From contig JAKDMR010000098.1 of the NCBI GenBank assembly GCA_030452275.1, positions 1 through 7,224 on the forward strand: a DNA stretch of 7,224 nucleotides. The letters run 5' to 3'. Below the pieces are notes generated by a model. The model was not told the DNA's origin and ran no database searches. It was given only the letters and a program-made list of their open reading frames with translations. The translations under genes were made by a program, and so were the position numbers. This document shows positions 5,653 through 7,224 of this stretch, piece by piece. The DNA comes from Candidatus Nitrosocosmicus sp. Lineage in GTDB: Archaea; Thermoproteota; Nitrososphaeria; Nitrososphaerales; Nitrososphaeraceae. Within the stretch, counting starts at the first letter, position 1, and every line of letters begins with the position of its first letter.

Positions 5653-6873
5653 ATGAGTTATATCATAAAAGAGGCCAGTACTACAAGACACGCGGAATCT
5701 AGAAATATAGAAAATGTTCTTGTCATGCAAGGCGGAGGTTCTCTAGGGGCTTTTGCTTGTGGTGTATTTAAGGCATTAGTTAAACACAAGGTGCAAATAG
5801 ATATTGTTGCAGGCACTTCCATAGGTGCAGTCAATGCAGCTATTATAGTTGGAAGTAAATCCGGGCATCCAGAAAAAGACCTTGAAGACTTTTGGATGGA
5901 AATCGGGGAGAGCAGTCTTGAAATTATACCAGATTTGTGGATTTATGGATGGGACAGTAGGGTCAGAAGATATATGCCAAAGACCATTTCATCAGCTTCT
6001 GCAAATGCAGCCTTTTTCGGAGTTCCCAAGATGTTTGTTCCAAGATGGCAATGGTGGAACACCAGCAAAAACTTTCATGGTATCATGGGTGGACTCGAAG
6101 AACAATATTTTGATCCTAGAAATTGGACATTTATGTATGACCACTCTCCTCTAGTGAAGACTCTAGAAAATTATATAGACTATGGGAAATTAAATCTTGC
6201 AGCAACCAAAGAAGAGTTGCCTTCGGTCTTGAGGCTAATAATGACAGCAGTTGATGTTATGACGGCCAAGCCGCTTATTTTTGATAATACATTGATAAAA
6301 ATAAAGCCAGAGCATATCCTAGCAAGTTCGGGATATCCAATATATGGATTTCCTTGGATTGATTTAGGAGATAACATTAAAGCATGGGATGGAAGCTTAC
6401 TTAGCAACACTCCAATAAGAGAAGTACTCTACGTGTCACCACGAAATGATAAAAATATTTACATAGTTGAAAACTATCCACAAAGAATCGATAGGCTTCC
6501 TTCCAACTTCATAGAAGTGGCGAATAGATATAAGGACATTTTATTTTGTGACAAAGATATTGAAAGCATTAAGAATGCAAGATTAGTTACTAGGCAAATA
6601 AAACTAATAGAGAAACTATATGATATATTTGAGAAACAAGTAGACCATTCCAGCATAAGCAAGCAGGAAAGAAATGATATCCAAAGCGAGTATAAAGACT
6701 TGATTGATAATTATGGGGCAGAAATTAAATCTGTTACTAGAATAATTAGAAGCGAAATTGAATCCCCCTCGATTTTAAAGAATAGTGATTTTTCTAGAAG
6801 AACGATTAGGGAGTTGATAGATCAGGGCGAGAGGAAAACTGAGGAAAAGTTAGAAAAAAGAAGTAGATACTAG
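5653..6873 (+). CDS. Patatin-like acyl hydrolase with DUF3734-type C-terminus
   Basis: A 406-residue serine hydrolase of the patatin family, which cleaves acyl esters with a Ser-Asp dyad. The oxyanion-hole loop GGGSLGAF is at 27-34, the nucleophile elbow G54-T-S56-I-G58 at 54-58, and the catalytic Asp D246 in WDGSLLSNTP at 245-254. The preceding ASSGYPIYGFP (224-234) is typical for the family. The end, SDFSRRTIRELIDQG at 378-392, resembles the DUF3734 tail found on many bacterial patatin-like phospholipases, and the length is normal for that group. No signal peptide is seen, so it should be cytoplasmic or peripheral. Residues 300-406 are charged and helical. The substrate is unclear: archaeal membrane lipids are ether-linked, and patatin-type enzymes also degrade polyhydroxyalkanoate in haloarchaea. 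It is probably monocistronic. Confidence 0.88.
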   Translation: MSYIIKEASTTRHAESRNIENVLVMQGGGSLGAFACGVFKALVKHKVQIDIVAGTSIGAVNAAIIVGSKSGHPEKDLEDFWMEIGESSLEIIPDLWIYGWDSRVRRYMPKTISSASANAAFFGVPKMFVPRWQWWNTSKNFHGIMGGLEEQYFDPRNWTFMYDHSPLVKTLENYIDYGKLNLAATKEELPSVLRLIMTAVDVMTAKPLIFDNTLIKIKPEHILASSGYPIYGFPWIDLGDNIKAWDGSLLSNTPIREVLYVSPRNDKNIYIVENYPQRIDRLPSNFIEVANRYKDILFCDKDIESIKNARLVTRQIKLIEKLYDIFEKQVDHSSISKQERNDIQSEYKDLIDNYGAEIKSVTRIIRSEIESPSILKNSDFSRRTIRELIDQGERKTEEKLEKRSRY

Positions 6874-7068
6874 CAAAAATCTCTCGTTACAAATACTTAT
6901 TTAATATGTCAATTAGGTTCATGAAAGTAGGAACCAGAGATTTCTTATCATTTTACTAACCTCAGCAAAGTCATTTGGATAGGCTTCAAGGAAATTTTTT
7001 CAAAAGTATTGGAATTGTATAAATGATATGAAGGCAACATAATAATTTGTCAACCTATTAATAAATAG

Positions 7069-7088
7069 TAGATCTCTTGCACAATCAG
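7069..7088 (+). repeat. IS-terminus-like repeat, copy 1
   Basis: TAGATCTCTTGC followed by ACAATCAG. It is identical over 12 bases to the copy at 7173 and matches 5 of the next 8, the three differences all being transitions, as expected of diverged copies. The sequence resembles an insertion-sequence terminal repeat read inward to the right. Confidence 0.45.
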
Positions 7089-7094
7089 CAGAAG

Positions 7095-7119
7095 TTAACC
7101 ATGTCTTTTAACCATGGTT
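7095..7119. repeat. TTAACCATG direct repeat ending in a palindrome
   Basis: TTAACCATG occurs at 7095-7103 and again at 7108-7116. The second copy extends into the perfect 10-base palindrome AACCATGGTT (7110-7119). It could be a protein-binding site or a small duplication near an IS end; nothing in the window shows which. Confidence 0.3.
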
Positions 7120-7172
7120 GATTTCCATAACTAACAGATATTCAATATCCTGTAGTTTGCCAGTCCAGATAC

Positions 7173-7192
7173 TAGATCTCTTGCGTAATTAG
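7173..7192 (+). repeat. IS-terminus-like repeat, copy 2
   Basis: TAGATCTCTTGC followed by GTAATTAG, 104 bases after copy 1 and in the same orientation. GATCTCTTGCGTAATT matches the reverse complement of the left-edge repeat (131-146) at 13 of 16 bases, in the orientation expected for the left end of an element continuing past the window. Confidence 0.45.
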
Positions 7193-7224
7193 TCAAAAGA
7201 GCTTTATTTCTGTCTAGCGTATGT

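Larger units (their letters stand above)
6874..7224. other. Non-coding right flank with IS-end-like repeats
   Basis: No supported gene. A stop-bounded frame of 26 codons on the minus strand (6999-6919, ending EVSKMIRNLWFLLS) looks protein-like but has no start at its head and may be a remnant or chance. The stretch contains two copies of TAGATCTCTTGC and a small cluster of TTAACCATG repeats with a palindrome, described separately. Confidence 0.4.

Noticed and set aside
5849..6662. Three frames (5849-6154 +, 6180-6410 -, 6474-6662 -) inside the patatin gene
   Set aside because: All lie within a gene with intact catalytic motifs on the + strand and show no motif of their own.
1..7224. CRISPR array, tRNA, rRNA, riboswitch
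   Set aside because: No regularly spaced repeats, no cloverleaf-like tRNA with TTC loop, and no conserved structured RNA were seen on either strand by reading.

Overview
The window looks like a piece of an AT-rich archaeal chromosome, most likely an ammonia-oxidising Nitrososphaerota (a Nitrosocosmicus-like lineage is my best guess, by inference only). Pointers are the low GC, the lack of Shine-Dalgarno sequences, A/T-only TATA-like boxes about 25-30 bases before several start codons (leaderless transcription), frequent TTG/GTG starts, and a small secreted protein and a membrane protein whose exposed parts are rich in N-x-S/T sequons. No ribosomal or ammonia-oxidation marker is present to confirm the taxon.

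Layout, left to right. Bases 1-150: the 3' end of a transposase-like reading frame and a terminal-repeat-like sequence, i.e. the right end of an insertion sequence. 470-1288 (+): a PPK2-family polyphosphate:nucleotide phosphotransferase. 1528-1836 (+): a 102-residue secreted protein with a clear signal peptide. 1742-3085 (-): a 447-residue membrane protein of unknown function whose 3' end overlaps the previous gene tail to tail by 95 bp. 3086-3619: a long divergent intergenic region. 3620-5445 (+): a compact three-gene operon with a tyrosinase catalytic domain, a separate protein matching the C-terminal beta-sandwich domain that usually forms the second half of such tyrosinases, and a DUF6438-like protein. 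5653-6873 (+): a patatin-like acyl hydrolase with a DUF3734-type tail. 6874-7224: non-coding, with two copies of a 12-20 bp repeat that resembles the terminal repeat at the left edge.

The most interesting unit is the tyrosinase operon. The type-3 copper oxidase is split exactly at its normal domain boundary into two translationally coupled genes (GTGA overlap), has an unusually long spacing between its second and third CuA histidines, has no signal peptide, and is followed 24 bp later by DUF6438. All three genes use non-ATG starts. An inverted repeat lies just upstream. The natural reading is an intracellular phenol-oxidising enzyme whose lid/shield domain acts in trans, with the DUF6438 protein as a possible third component; this is inference.

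The other genes (PPK2, secreted protein, membrane protein, patatin) have their own promoters and no evident link to the tyrosinase operon. Together they look like an accessory region bracketed by related insertion-sequence ends.
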